A DNA stretch of 42,944 nt, taken from an uncultured Ruminococcus sp. (lineage in GTDB: Bacteria; Bacillota; Clostridia; Oscillospirales; Ruminococcaceae). The position numbers were made by a program, and so were the translations under genes. Each line of letters begins with the position of its first letter. Position 1 is the first letter of the stretch. Shown here piece after piece: positions 36,435-42,944 of the stretch. The stretch covers positions 1-42,944 of the forward strand of contig CAKSJP010000018.1 in NCBI GenBank assembly GCA_934463425.1, written 5' to 3'. The notes beneath the pieces are model-generated. The model was given only the letters and a program-made list of their open reading frames with translations, ran no database searches and was not told the DNA's origin.

Positions 36435-37823
36435 TTAGAGTTCTACTTTGCCGTTGAGATAGCTTACCAGCTCATCGATGGGCATGCGAACCTGTTCCAT
36501 GGTGTCACGGTCGCGGACGGTAACGCAGTTATCGCTTTCGATGGTGTCGAAGTCTACGGTAATGCAGAACGGTGTGCCGATCTCATCCTGACGGCGATAG
36601 CGCTTGCCGATAGAACCGGTCTCGTCATAGTCTACAGAGAAGTGCTTTGCCAGAACGGTGTATACTTCCCGTGCCTTGTCGCCCAGCTTTTTGGACAGCG
36701 GCAGCACAGCAGCCTTGTACGGTGCCAGAGCCGGATGGAAGTGCATGACTACGCGGGTGTCGTTCTTTTCTGCGTCCACAACTTCTTCGTCATAAGCCTC
36801 GGTGACGATGGACAGGAACAGACGCTCTACGCCCAGGGACGGCTCAATGACATACGGGATGTACTTGGTGTTGGTTTCCGGATCGAAGTATTCCATGGAC
36901 TTGCCGCTGTGTTCCTGGTGCTGTGTGAGGTCGTAGTCGGTTCTGTCGGCAACGCCCCACAGCTCGCCCCAACCGAAGGAGAAGCGATACTCGAAGTCTG
37001 TGGTTGCCTTCGAGTAGAAGCACAGCTCATCCTGATCGTGGTCACGCAGACGCAGGTTCTCTTCCTTCAGACCCAGGTTCAGCAGGAAGTCCTTGCAGTA
37101 GCCGCGCCAGAACTGGAACCATTCCAGATCAGTGCCGGGCTTGCAGAAGAACTCCAGCTCCATCTGCTCAAATTCGCGGACACGGAAGATGAAGTTGCCC
37201 GGTGTGATCTCGTTGCGGAAGGACTTACCGATCTGACCTACGCCGAAGGGCAGTTTTTTCCGGGTGGTGCGCTGGATGTTGGCGAAATCTACAAAGATGC
37301 CCTGTGCGGTCTCCGGACGGAGGTACAGCTCAGACTTGGAATCCTCAGTAACGCCCTGATAGGTCTTGAACATCAGGTTGAACTGGCGGATGTCTGTGAA
37401 ATCTGTCTTGCCGCAGTTCGGGCAGGGGATCTGCTTTTCCCGGATGTAGTCCATCATCTGCTGATTGGACCAGCCTGCCGGATTGGTGCCGTCAAAGTCC
37501 TCGATGAGGTTGTCTGCGCGGTGTCTGGTCTTGCATGCCTTGCAGTCCATCAGCGGATCGGAGAAGCCGCCCAGGTGACCGGAAGCCACCCATGTCTCCG
37601 GGTTCATGATGATGGAAGCATCCAGACCCACATTATACGGGGACTCCTGGACGAACTTCTTCCACCAAGCGCGCTTGATGTTGTTTTTCAGTTCCACACC
37701 CAGAGGGCCGTAGTCCCAGGAGTTTGCCAGACCGCCGTAAATTTCAGAACCCGGGTAAACAAAGCCGCGGGACTTACAGAGGTCTACGATCTTATCCATA
37801 CTCTTCTGCTCATTGGTCAACAT
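36435..37823 (-). CDS. glyS: Glycyl-tRNA synthetase, single-chain homodimeric type
   Basis: A 462-residue class II synthetase charging tRNA-Gly. Visible: N-terminal [21 protein letters not shown] (family hallmark), [20 protein letters not shown] with a metal-binding Cys pair and a later CPNCGK, motif 2 [21 protein letters not shown], motif 3 in [12 protein letters not shown], and the C-terminal anticodon-binding domain. It belongs to the eukaryote-like alpha2 form, not the GlyQ/GlyS tetramer. AAAGGAG lies 11 bases before ATG 37823. Its own promoter is at 37884-37912. The leader is too short for a T-box. Confidence 0.97.
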   Translation of the reverse strand: MLTNEQKSMDKIVDLCKSRGFVYPGSEIYGGLANSWDYGPLGVELKNNIKRAWWKKFVQESPYNVGLDASIIMNPETWVASGHLGGFSDPLMDCKACKTRHRADNLIEDFDGTNPAGWSNQQMMDYIREKQIPCPNCGKTDFTDIRQFNLMFKTYQGVTEDSKSELYLRPETAQGIFVDFANIQRTTRKKLPFGVGQIGKSFRNEITPGNFIFRVREFEQMELEFFCKPGTDLEWFQFWRGYCKDFLLNLGLKEENLRLRDHDQDELCFYSKATTDFEYRFSFGWGELWGVADRTDYDLTQHQEHSGKSMEYFDPETNTKYIPYVIEPSLGVERLFLSIVTEAYDEEVVDAEKNDTRVVMHFHPALAPYKAAVLPLSKKLGDKAREVYTVLAKHFSVDYDETGSIGKRYRRQDEIGTPFCITVDFDTIESDNCVTVRDRDTMEQVRMPIDELVSYLNGKVEL

Positions 37824-37883
37824 GTTTCATGTTCTCCTTTTTTGAATTTGCTATGGCAAAAAGCCGATTTTGATATCTTTTAT

Positions 37884-37912
37884 ATTGTACCGGAAAACGG
37901 CGAAAATGTCAA
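37884..37912 (-). promoter_or_regulatory. sigma-A promoter of glyS
   Basis: Minus strand: -35 TTGACA (37907-37912), a 17-base spacer and -10 TACAAT (37884-37889). Confidence 0.85.
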
Positions 37913-37954
37913 GGGTTTTTCCGAATATGACATCGATTCTCCTGCACAGCATCC

Positions 37955-37998
37955 AAAAGCAAAGACCGGACACCTGCGGCAGAGGCATCCGGTCTTTG
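37955..37998 (-). terminator. Terminator of the bioY-DUF1284 unit
   Basis: AAAGACCGGA and TCCGGTCTTT (10-bp stem) enclose a GC-rich loop, followed on the minus strand by GCTTTTGG. The T run is short, so efficiency is uncertain. It begins right at the DUF1284 stop. Confidence 0.65.
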
Positions 37999-37999
37999 G

Positions 38000-38383
38000 C
38001 TATCGGTTTCGGTTCCCTTTTTCACAAATAGAGACCCAGGCGCAGTCTCCGCAGATCTCCCGGAGCAGTCCGCGATCCAGGATCTCCGCATCGACCCGGC
38101 GGCAGAATGCGCTCCACCGCAGGACGCTGCCCGGAGCGAGTCCGCAGCAGGAGAGCACCGCGTTGTCATAGCGCGCCACCTTTTCGGCGGCATCGCAGAC
38201 ATGGGCGCAGTTGTGGGGACAGCTCTGACAGATGCAGTCCTCGCCCACCGTGAGGGTGAGATACGGGTCGTCCCGGCGAAACCGGCGGAGCACATCAGTC
38301 ATATTGGCGGTAAAAGCCTCACTGTAGCCGTGGCCGCAGAAAAACGCCGAACAAAGCCCGTGGTGGGGACGCAGCTTATACAC
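38000..38383 (-). CDS. DUF1284 protein, probable iron-sulfur protein
   Basis: 127 residues, no signal peptide or membrane segment. The N-terminus LRPHHGLCSAFFCGHGYSEAF matches DUF1284 (LRPHHLLC..F..G.GYS). Cysteines cluster in CICQSCPHNCAHVC (about 50-63), with further Cys near the C-terminus (CGDCAWVSIC), consistent with metal or Fe-S binding. The start codon is GTG (38383-38381), overlapping the bioY stop by 8 bases, so it is expected to be coupled to bioY. The function of the family is unknown. Confidence 0.85.
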   Translation of the reverse strand: MYKLRPHHGLCSAFFCGHGYSEAFTANMTDVLRRFRRDDPYLTLTVGEDCICQSCPHNCAHVCDAAEKVARYDNAVLSCCGLAPGSVLRWSAFCRRVDAEILDRGLLREICGDCAWVSICEKGNRNR

Positions 38384-38978
38384 GCTGGATCAGACGCTTC
38401 GGCAGGCGCTTGCCGATGAGGATCGCCAGCGCCATCTTGACGCAGTCCGGCAGGATGAACGGGAATACACACCAGCCCAGTGCGGTCATCAGTCCCACAG
38501 AACCGGAATTTTTGGCATAGACGATCATGAACCACGCTGTACCAAAGGCGTAGCATACCGCAAGTCCCAGCACCAGCGCCAGGATCATGACCGGCAGCTT
38601 TTCGCCCAGGAAATGGGTGATGAGCCAGTAGAGCAGTCCGGTGAACAAAAAGCCGATGATATAGCCGCCGGTCGTGCCGAACAGAACACCGACGCCGCCG
38701 GTGAAGCCGGCAAATACCGGAACGCCCACTGCGCCCAGGACAATGTAGATCAGGACAGAGATCGTGCCGCCCTTGCCGCCCAGAGTGGCGAGGGCACAGA
38801 ATACGGCAAAGGTCTGCATGGTAAAGGGAACGGTCATCGGGATCTGGATCCAGGAGCAGACGGCAATGATCGCCGCAAACAGTGCGATCTGCACCATCGC
38901 AACGATCTTTTGATGCTGTGTTTTCTTTGCCGTCATCTCCGATGCGGCAGCGGTACTGGTTTGTGCTTGTTCTTTCAT
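38376..38978 (-). CDS. bioY: BioY biotin transporter (ECF S component)
   Basis: A 200-residue membrane protein with about six hydrophobic helices that captures biotin and works with an energy-coupling module (EcfAAT) encoded elsewhere. Motifs: IPMTVPFTMQTFAVFCALATLGG, LIYIVLGAVGVPVFAGFTGG and FGTTGGYIIGFLFTGLL are characteristic of BioY. A 25-residue polar N-terminal tail precedes helix 1. The start at 38978 has AAAGGAATTTTTCTC upstream; longer frames to 39077 cross the promoter. No biotin synthesis genes are in the window. Confidence 0.93.
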   Translation of the reverse strand: MKEQAQTSTAAASEMTAKKTQHQKIVAMVQIALFAAIIAVCSWIQIPMTVPFTMQTFAVFCALATLGGKGGTISVLIYIVLGAVGVPVFAGFTGGVGVLFGTTGGYIIGFLFTGLLYWLITHFLGEKLPVMILALVLGLAVCYAFGTAWFMIVYAKNSGSVGLMTALGWCVFPFILPDCVKMALAILIGKRLPKRLIQRV

Positions 38979-39062
38979 GAGAAAAATTCCTTTCTGGATT
39001 GGGATTCGCAGGCGGCACTCTGTCTGGAGCCCTAAGAGTGTGCTAATGCTGCAACGTCCCTT

Positions 39063-39117
39063 ATTATAGCACAGCAAAACCGTTGTGTCAACCTATTTTG
39101 AAAAATATTTAGGTGAC
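39063..39117 (-). promoter_or_regulatory. sigma-A promoter of bioY with an overlapping inverted repeat
   Basis: Minus strand: -35 TTGACA (39086-39091), a 17-base spacer and -10 TATAAT (39063-39068). Over the -35, GTCAACCTA (39087-39095) and TAGGTGAC (39110-39117) form an imperfect inverted repeat. Its position suits a biotin-responsive operator, but half-sites and spacing do not match the BirA consensus well. Confidence 0.75.
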
Positions 39118-39214
39118 TAATCGGTAAAAATTTGTGGCTCATCTTAAAATCGGCACAAATTATACAATTTTAAATTCTCTATTTTGTGCAATCCTACAAA
39201 GTTTGAAAAAGCGC

Positions 39215-39243
39215 TTGACAATCGTCGGGAATCATGGTAAATT
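39215..39243 (+). promoter_or_regulatory. sigma-A promoter of hrcA
   Basis: -35 TTGACA (39215-39220), a 17-base spacer and -10 TAAATT (39238-39243), directly ahead of CIRCE. Confidence 0.75.
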
Positions 39244-39247
39244 TATA

Positions 39248-39274
39248 TTAGCACTCAGAGAGATTGAGTGCTAA
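39248..39274 (+). promoter_or_regulatory. CIRCE operator
   Basis: Perfect TTAGCACTC, nine bases, GAGTGCTAA, the HrcA binding site, covering the expected transcription start of hrcA. This shows autoregulated heat-shock control of hrcA-grpE and downstream genes. Confidence 0.98.
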
Positions 39275-39311
39275 CACTTCAAAAGTGAATCTGCCAGAAA
39301 GGATGGTTACA

Positions 39312-40388
39312 GTGGATGCACGAAAACGTAGAATATTATCGGCGGTAGTCGATCTTTATATTCGGACCGGCGAGCCAGTGGGGTCAAAGACCATTTCACA
39401 ATTGCCGGACATTCATGTGTCTGCGGCAACTGTCCGGAATGACATGGCGGTATTGGAGGAGCTGGGCTATCTGGAACAGCCCCACACCTCCGCCGGGCGC
39501 GTGCCTACTTTTAATGGATATCGTCTGTATATTGAGGAGATCGGGGCAGACAGCTCGCTGCCGGAGGAAGAGCGGGAGCGGCTGGATGAGATGCTGGGAG
39601 ACGAGTCACAGCTGACAGAGGATCTGATCCTGCAGAGCGCCACCACGGCGCTGTCTCAGATCACCAAGTGTGCCACGGTGGTCTCCAACTTCGCCCCGAA
39701 GTATTCCGTGATCTCCAAGGTGGACGTGATCCCCACGGGAAAGCGGATGTATGTGGTGCTTCTCATCACATCGGACGGCAAGATCAAAAACCGTGCTTGC
39801 CGCCTGCAGTTTGACCTGACCCATGAACACATGGATTTCTTCAAGCACTTTATGGAAGAAAACCTGGAGGGCGTTTCGGTTTCCGACTTGTCAGAGGAAA
39901 AGCTGGAGCAGATGATCACTGCCATGGGCACATATATGATGACTCTCAGCCCGCTGGTGCAGGGTATCTGCGAGATGTCCAAGGATCTGCAGCAGAATGA
40001 GCTGTATGTCACCGGGGAACAAAATCTGTTTTCCTGTGAAGATCTGGATAAAGCAGAGGTGGCAAGGTTCATTCTCCACAAGAATGAGCTTTCCGGACTG
40101 CTGGATGACTCCTTCCAGGGCATCAAGGTGATGTTTGGCGAGGAGGGCAATGATTTTGTCATCGGCAACTCCAGCATGATCGTGTCCAAGTATCAGAAGG
40201 GCGATCATACCGCCGGATCGCTTGGCGTGATCGGGCCCATGCGGCTGAATTACGCAAAGGTGATCCCGTATATTGCATATTTTACCGAAAAGATCTCACA
40301 CTTGATTTCGGAGGAGGACAGTGCGCCGCTTCCGGAACTTGGGATGACAGAAGAGAAAAAAATCCCGGGACAGAAACCGGAACAATAG
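39312..40388 (+). CDS. hrcA: Heat-inducible transcription repressor HrcA
   Basis: A 358-residue DNA-binding repressor of class I heat-shock genes. N-terminal winged helix: RKRRILSAVVDLYIRTGEPVGSKTI, then AATVRNDMAVLEELGYLEQPHTSAGRVPT, the HrcA signature, then a GAF-like ligand and dimerisation domain. I chose GTG 39312 because AAAGGA lies 8 bases upstream; an ATG at 39303 touches that site. The extended frame to 39264 starts inside CIRCE. First gene of the hrcA-grpE-lipoprotein-dnaK cluster. Confidence 0.96.
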   Translation: MDARKRRILSAVVDLYIRTGEPVGSKTISQLPDIHVSAATVRNDMAVLEELGYLEQPHTSAGRVPTFNGYRLYIEEIGADSSLPEEERERLDEMLGDESQLTEDLILQSATTALSQITKCATVVSNFAPKYSVISKVDVIPTGKRMYVVLLITSDGKIKNRACRLQFDLTHEHMDFFKHFMEENLEGVSVSDLSEEKLEQMITAMGTYMMTLSPLVQGICEMSKDLQQNELYVTGEQNLFSCEDLDKAEVARFILHKNELSGLLDDSFQGIKVMFGEEGNDFVIGNSSMIVSKYQKGDHTAGSLGVIGPMRLNYAKVIPYIAYFTEKISHLISEEDSAPLPELGMTEEKKIPGQKPEQ

Positions 40389-40404
40389 AAAGGATGTGTT
40401 TGTG

Positions 40405-40995
40405 ATGGCAGACGAAAAGGAAACCAAACAGCCGGAGACCGCTGCAGAACAGCCGGAGGACGCAAAGACAGAGAAAGCGCCGGAAGAAGCTGCTGCACCG
40501 GAGACCAAGGCAGAAGAAACCAAGGACGACAAAAAGAAAAAGAAAAAAGACCTCAAGGATGCTCTGGCACAGAAGGAAGCAGAACTGGCGGATCAGAAGG
40601 ATCAGCACCTGCGGCTTATGGCAGAGTATCAGAACTACCGCAACCGCACCACCGAAGAAAAGAAAAAGATCTACGGCGATGCCAAGGTGGATTGTGTCAA
40701 GGAACTGCTGAACGTCATGGACAGCTTTGAACGGGCACTGGAAGCTCCCTGTACCGACGAAAACTACAAAAAGGGCGTGGAGCTGACCTTTGCACAGATC
40801 CAGAAGGCATTTGAAAAGCTGGGCGTGACAGAGGTCGCAGCACTGGGGGAGACATTCGATCCCAATGTGCACAATGCCATCAAGCAGGTGGACGACAGCG
40901 ACTATGAGAGCGACAAGGTCTGCGAGGTATTTCAGAAAGGATATCTGTTGGGCGAGCGTCTCATCCGACCGGCGATGGTTGCCGTTTCTGTGTAG
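40405..40995 (+). CDS. grpE: GrpE nucleotide exchange factor
   Basis: 196 residues, the co-chaperone releasing ADP from DnaK. A long acidic/Lys-rich disordered N-terminus (about 1-55), a coiled coil (ALAQKEAELADQKDQHLRLM), the core motif YQNYRNRTTEEK, and the C-terminal beta-wing with FDPNVHNAIKQVDD and FQKGYLLGERLIRPAMVAVS match the family. The start at 40405 follows GAAAGGATG; a GTG at 40396 is possible but too close. Confidence 0.95.
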   Translation: MADEKETKQPETAAEQPEDAKTEKAPEEAAAPETKAEETKDDKKKKKKDLKDALAQKEAELADQKDQHLRLMAEYQNYRNRTTEEKKKIYGDAKVDCVKELLNVMDSFERALEAPCTDENYKKGVELTFAQIQKAFEKLGVTEVAALGETFDPNVHNAIKQVDDSDYESDKVCEVFQKGYLLGERLIRPAMVAVSV

Positions 40996-41011
40996 GCAGG
41001 AGGGAAGCGAA

Positions 41012-41623
41012 GTGAACAAGCACACAGCGTCCCTCATGACGGCAGCGATGCTGCTGACCATGGCGTGGATGACCGGGTGTGATTCCAAAGAATTGGAACA
41101 GCCCGCCGGAAGCACCACCGCTCCGGCACTGGAAACCACCGCAGAGCCGGTGACAGAAGCCGCAGAAACCACTGCCGCAGAGGTACAGCAGCAGAGCTTC
41201 GGCAGCTATGATGCATTTGCCGCGGCGATGGCAGAGCAGCATCCGGAGCTGACACTGTATGCACCGCCGGAAAGCGCGCAGGAACAATGGGAATGGAAAG
41301 CCATCCAGATGGCGGAAAACACCTATCAGTATGAGCTGTACAATGCGGAAAAGCAGGAAACAGTGAGCATTCTGATGGAGATCCAGCCCACGTTTCAGGA
41401 TGCGCAGGAGATCGTGGATTCCATGTCACAGATATCCGGCGTGACAGTGACACTGCTGGATGCAGGCTGCTGTCTCTGTCAGTGGGAAGAGACCGGCGTC
41501 TCTGCGCTGTACGGCATCACCGGAGATATGGGCTGCAATTATGCGGCGACTCTGGAACACGATGACGGCTCGGCGGCATCCGCTGAGGAACTGACTGCAC
41601 TGCGCAGCGAGTTCTGGCTTTGA
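41012..41623 (+). CDS. Small lipoprotein of unknown function inside the heat-shock operon
   Basis: 203 residues. The start is GTG (41012) with AGGAGGG 7 bases upstream, 16 bases after grpE. The N-terminal stretch VNKHTASLMTAAMLLTMAWM ends at the lipobox MTGC, so it is predicted to be a lipoprotein. A Thr/Glu/Ala spacer (about 26-55) leads to a small domain of about 140 residues (SFGSYDAFAAAMAEQHP, CLCQWEETGVSALYGITG). I do not recognise the domain. The weak start and partial ribosome site may reduce its output relative to grpE and dnaK. Its position between grpE and dnaK suggests heat-shock cotranscription. Confidence 0.82.
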   Translation: MNKHTASLMTAAMLLTMAWMTGCDSKELEQPAGSTTAPALETTAEPVTEAAETTAAEVQQQSFGSYDAFAAAMAEQHPELTLYAPPESAQEQWEWKAIQMAENTYQYELYNAEKQETVSILMEIQPTFQDAQEIVDSMSQISGVTVTLLDAGCCLCQWEETGVSALYGITGDMGCNYAATLEHDDGSAASAEELTALRSEFWL

Positions 41624-41634
41624 TGCAAAAATCC

Positions 41635-41651
41635 CTGTCCCAAAAGGACAG
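41635..41651 (+). other. Short hairpin between the lipoprotein gene and dnaK
   Basis: CTGTCC (41635-41640) and GGACAG (41646-41651) form a 6-bp stem with loop CAAAA, followed by an A/T-rich stretch without a T run. It could be a partial attenuator or a processing site. No CIRCE is seen in the 108 bases before dnaK. Confidence 0.35.
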
Positions 41652-41731
41652 TTCAAATAAATTATCATTTATTTTGAAAAATCTGCCCGTTTTCTCCAGG
41701 GGAAACGGAGATACAGAAAGGAAGATTTACT

Positions 41732-42944
41732 ATGGGAAAGATTATTGGTATTGACTTGGGTACAACAAACTCTTGTGTTGCCGTTATGGAAGGCGGTAAC
41801 GCAGTCGTAATCCCCAACGCCGAGGGCGCAAGAACGACCCCGTCTGTTGTGGGCTTCTCCAAGACCGGCGAGCGTCTGGTTGGTCAGACTGCAAAGCGTC
41901 AGGCAATCGCAAACCCGGAGCGCACGATCTCTTCGATCAAGCGTCACATGGGTTCTGACTATAAAGTGGATATCGATGGCAAGAAGTATACACCGCAGGA
42001 GATCTCCGCAATGATCCTCCAGAAGCTGAAAACAGATGCAGAAGCATATCTGGGTCAGCCGGTAACAGAGGCAGTTATCACCGTTCCGGCATACTTCACC
42101 GACTCTCAGCGTCAGGCAACCAAGGACGCAGGACAGATCGCAGGTCTGACGGTAAAGCGTATCATCAACGAGCCGACTGCTGCTGCACTTTCTTACGGTA
42201 TCGATAAGGAAGACGACCAGAGAGTTATGGTATATGACCTGGGCGGCGGCACATTCGATGTCTCCATCATCGAGATGGGCGACGGCGTACAGCAGGTACT
42301 GGCTACTGCCGGCAACAACCGCCTGGGCGGCGACGACTTCGACCAGCGCATCATCAACTGGATGGTCGAGGAGTTCAAGAAGACCGAGGGCATCGACCTG
42401 TCTGCTGACAAGATGGCAGTACAGCGTCTGAAGGATGCCGCAGAAAAGGCAAAGATCGAGCTGTCCTCCACAACAACGACTAACATCAACATTCCGTTTA
42501 TCACAGCAGATGCAACCGGTGCAAAGCACCTGGATATGAACCTGACAGTTGCAAAGTTCAACGAGCTGACCAAGGATCTGGTAGACGCTACCATGGGCCC
42601 GGTACAGCAGGCACTGTCTGACAGCGGTCTGTCTCCGTCTGATCTGAACAAGATCCTGATGGTCGGCGGTTCTTCCAGAATCCCGGCAGTACAGGAAGCG
42701 GTTCGCCAGAAGCTGGGCAAGGAACCGTTCAAGGGCATCAACCCGGACGAGTGCGTAGCACTGGGCGCTGCATATCAGGGCGGCGTCCTGGGCGGCGACG
42801 TCAAGGACGGTCTGCTGCTGCTGGACGTTACACCGCTGTCCCTGGGTCTGGAGACCATGGGCGGTGTATGCACCAAGATCATTGAGAGAAACACCACCAT
42901 CCCGACCAAGAAGAGCCAGATCTTCTCTACCGCAGCTGACAACC
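41732..42944 (+). CDS. dnaK: Chaperone DnaK (Hsp70), 3' part outside the window
   Basis: The first 404 codons of the Hsp70 ATPase, running open off the window end. Hallmarks: [18 protein letters not shown] (signature 1), [49 protein letters not shown] (signature 2) and [14 protein letters not shown] (signature 3), and the start of the substrate domain at [28 protein letters not shown] precedes the ATG. No premature stop is seen. Confidence 0.99.
   Translation, partial: MGKIIGIDLGTTNSCVAVMEGGNAVVIPNAEGARTTPSVVGFSKTGERLVGQTAKRQAIANPERTISSIKRHMGSDYKVDIDGKKYTPQEISAMILQKLKTDAEAYLGQPVTEAVITVPAYFTDSQRQATKDAGQIAGLTVKRIINEPTAAALSYGIDKEDDQRVMVYDLGGGTFDVSIIEMGDGVQQVLATAGNNRLGGDDFDQRIINWMVEEFKKTEGIDLSADKMAVQRLKDAAEKAKIELSSTTTTNINIPFITADATGAKHLDMNLTVAKFNELTKDLVDATMGPVQQALSDSGLSPSDLNKILMVGGSSRIPAVQEAVRQKLGKEPFKGINPDECVALGAAYQGGVLGGDVKDGLLLLDVTPLSLGLETMGGVCTKIIERNTTIPTKKSQIFSTAADN

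Noticed and set aside
37824..37883. T-box leader for glycyl-tRNA synthetase
   Set aside because: The distance from promoter to start is only about 60 bases and has no T-box sequence.
39145..39192. GCACAAA...TTTGTGC pair upstream of hrcA as a shared regulator site with the cellulase promoter
   Set aside because: A 7-base word is expected several times in this window by chance, and the spacing differs.
39264..39311. Upstream start for HrcA
   Set aside because: A TTG start would lie inside CIRCE; the GTG at 39312 has the ribosome site.
41624..41731. Second CIRCE before dnaK
   Set aside because: No TTAGCACTC/GAGTGCTAA half-sites are seen there.

Overview
The window looks like a chromosomal segment of a cellulolytic Gram-positive gut Clostridia, most likely a Ruminococcus close to R. 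champanellensis or R. flavefaciens. The evidence is a GH5 cellulase ending in a dockerin module, very long Thr-rich linkers, lipoproteins, Gram-positive gene orders (hrcA-grpE-dnaK with a CIRCE operator; atpBEFHAGDC) and many clean sigma-A promoters (TTGACA-17-TATAAT). The species is an inference; there is no 16S gene here.

Layout. 1-120: a tRNA-Pro with its own promoter (minus strand). 277-4896: glycogen/alpha-glucan breakdown on the minus strand (GH13 hydrolase; glycogen phosphorylase). 5363-15170: one giant gene of about 3,220 codons for a secreted surface protein made of DUF11-like and SpaA/Cna-B-like modules, Thr-rich repeats and an atypical sorting signal. 15242-18371: purB, a lipoprotein and a GNAT acetyltransferase. 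18473-23569: a plus-strand run of GH74 xyloglucanase lipoprotein, GH25 lysozyme, mannose-6-phosphate isomerase and ROK glucokinase. 23668-26602: the dockerin-bearing GH5 cellulase. 26821-33735: the complete F1Fo ATP synthase operon, with two atpE copies encoding identical proteins and no atpI in the window. 33762-36313: a minus-strand beta-helix lipoprotein, a 226-bp foldback element (MITE-like), and a small TM2-TM2-DUF2752 membrane-protein operon. 36366-39091: glycyl-tRNA synthetase, a DUF1284 protein and BioY (minus). 39215-end: hrcA-grpE-lipoprotein-dnaK, with dnaK cut by the window edge.

Functionally the window joins extracellular plant polysaccharide attack (GH5, GH74), entry of released hexoses into glycolysis (glucokinase, ManA), alpha-glucan reserve turnover (GlgP, GH13) and energy conversion (ATP synthase).

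The observations most worth a second look are: the two atpE genes differing at nine third-codon positions and at no amino acid; a hairpin that would bring a distant Shine-Dalgarno to normal spacing before atpF; two mutually exclusive hairpins in the leader of the giant surface-protein gene; its PKTDD sorting-like motif; a lipoprotein gene inside the heat-shock operon; and the foldback element inserted exactly at a stop codon. I did not find one clear, wholly new multi-gene system. Functions come from motifs read by eye; no database search was run.
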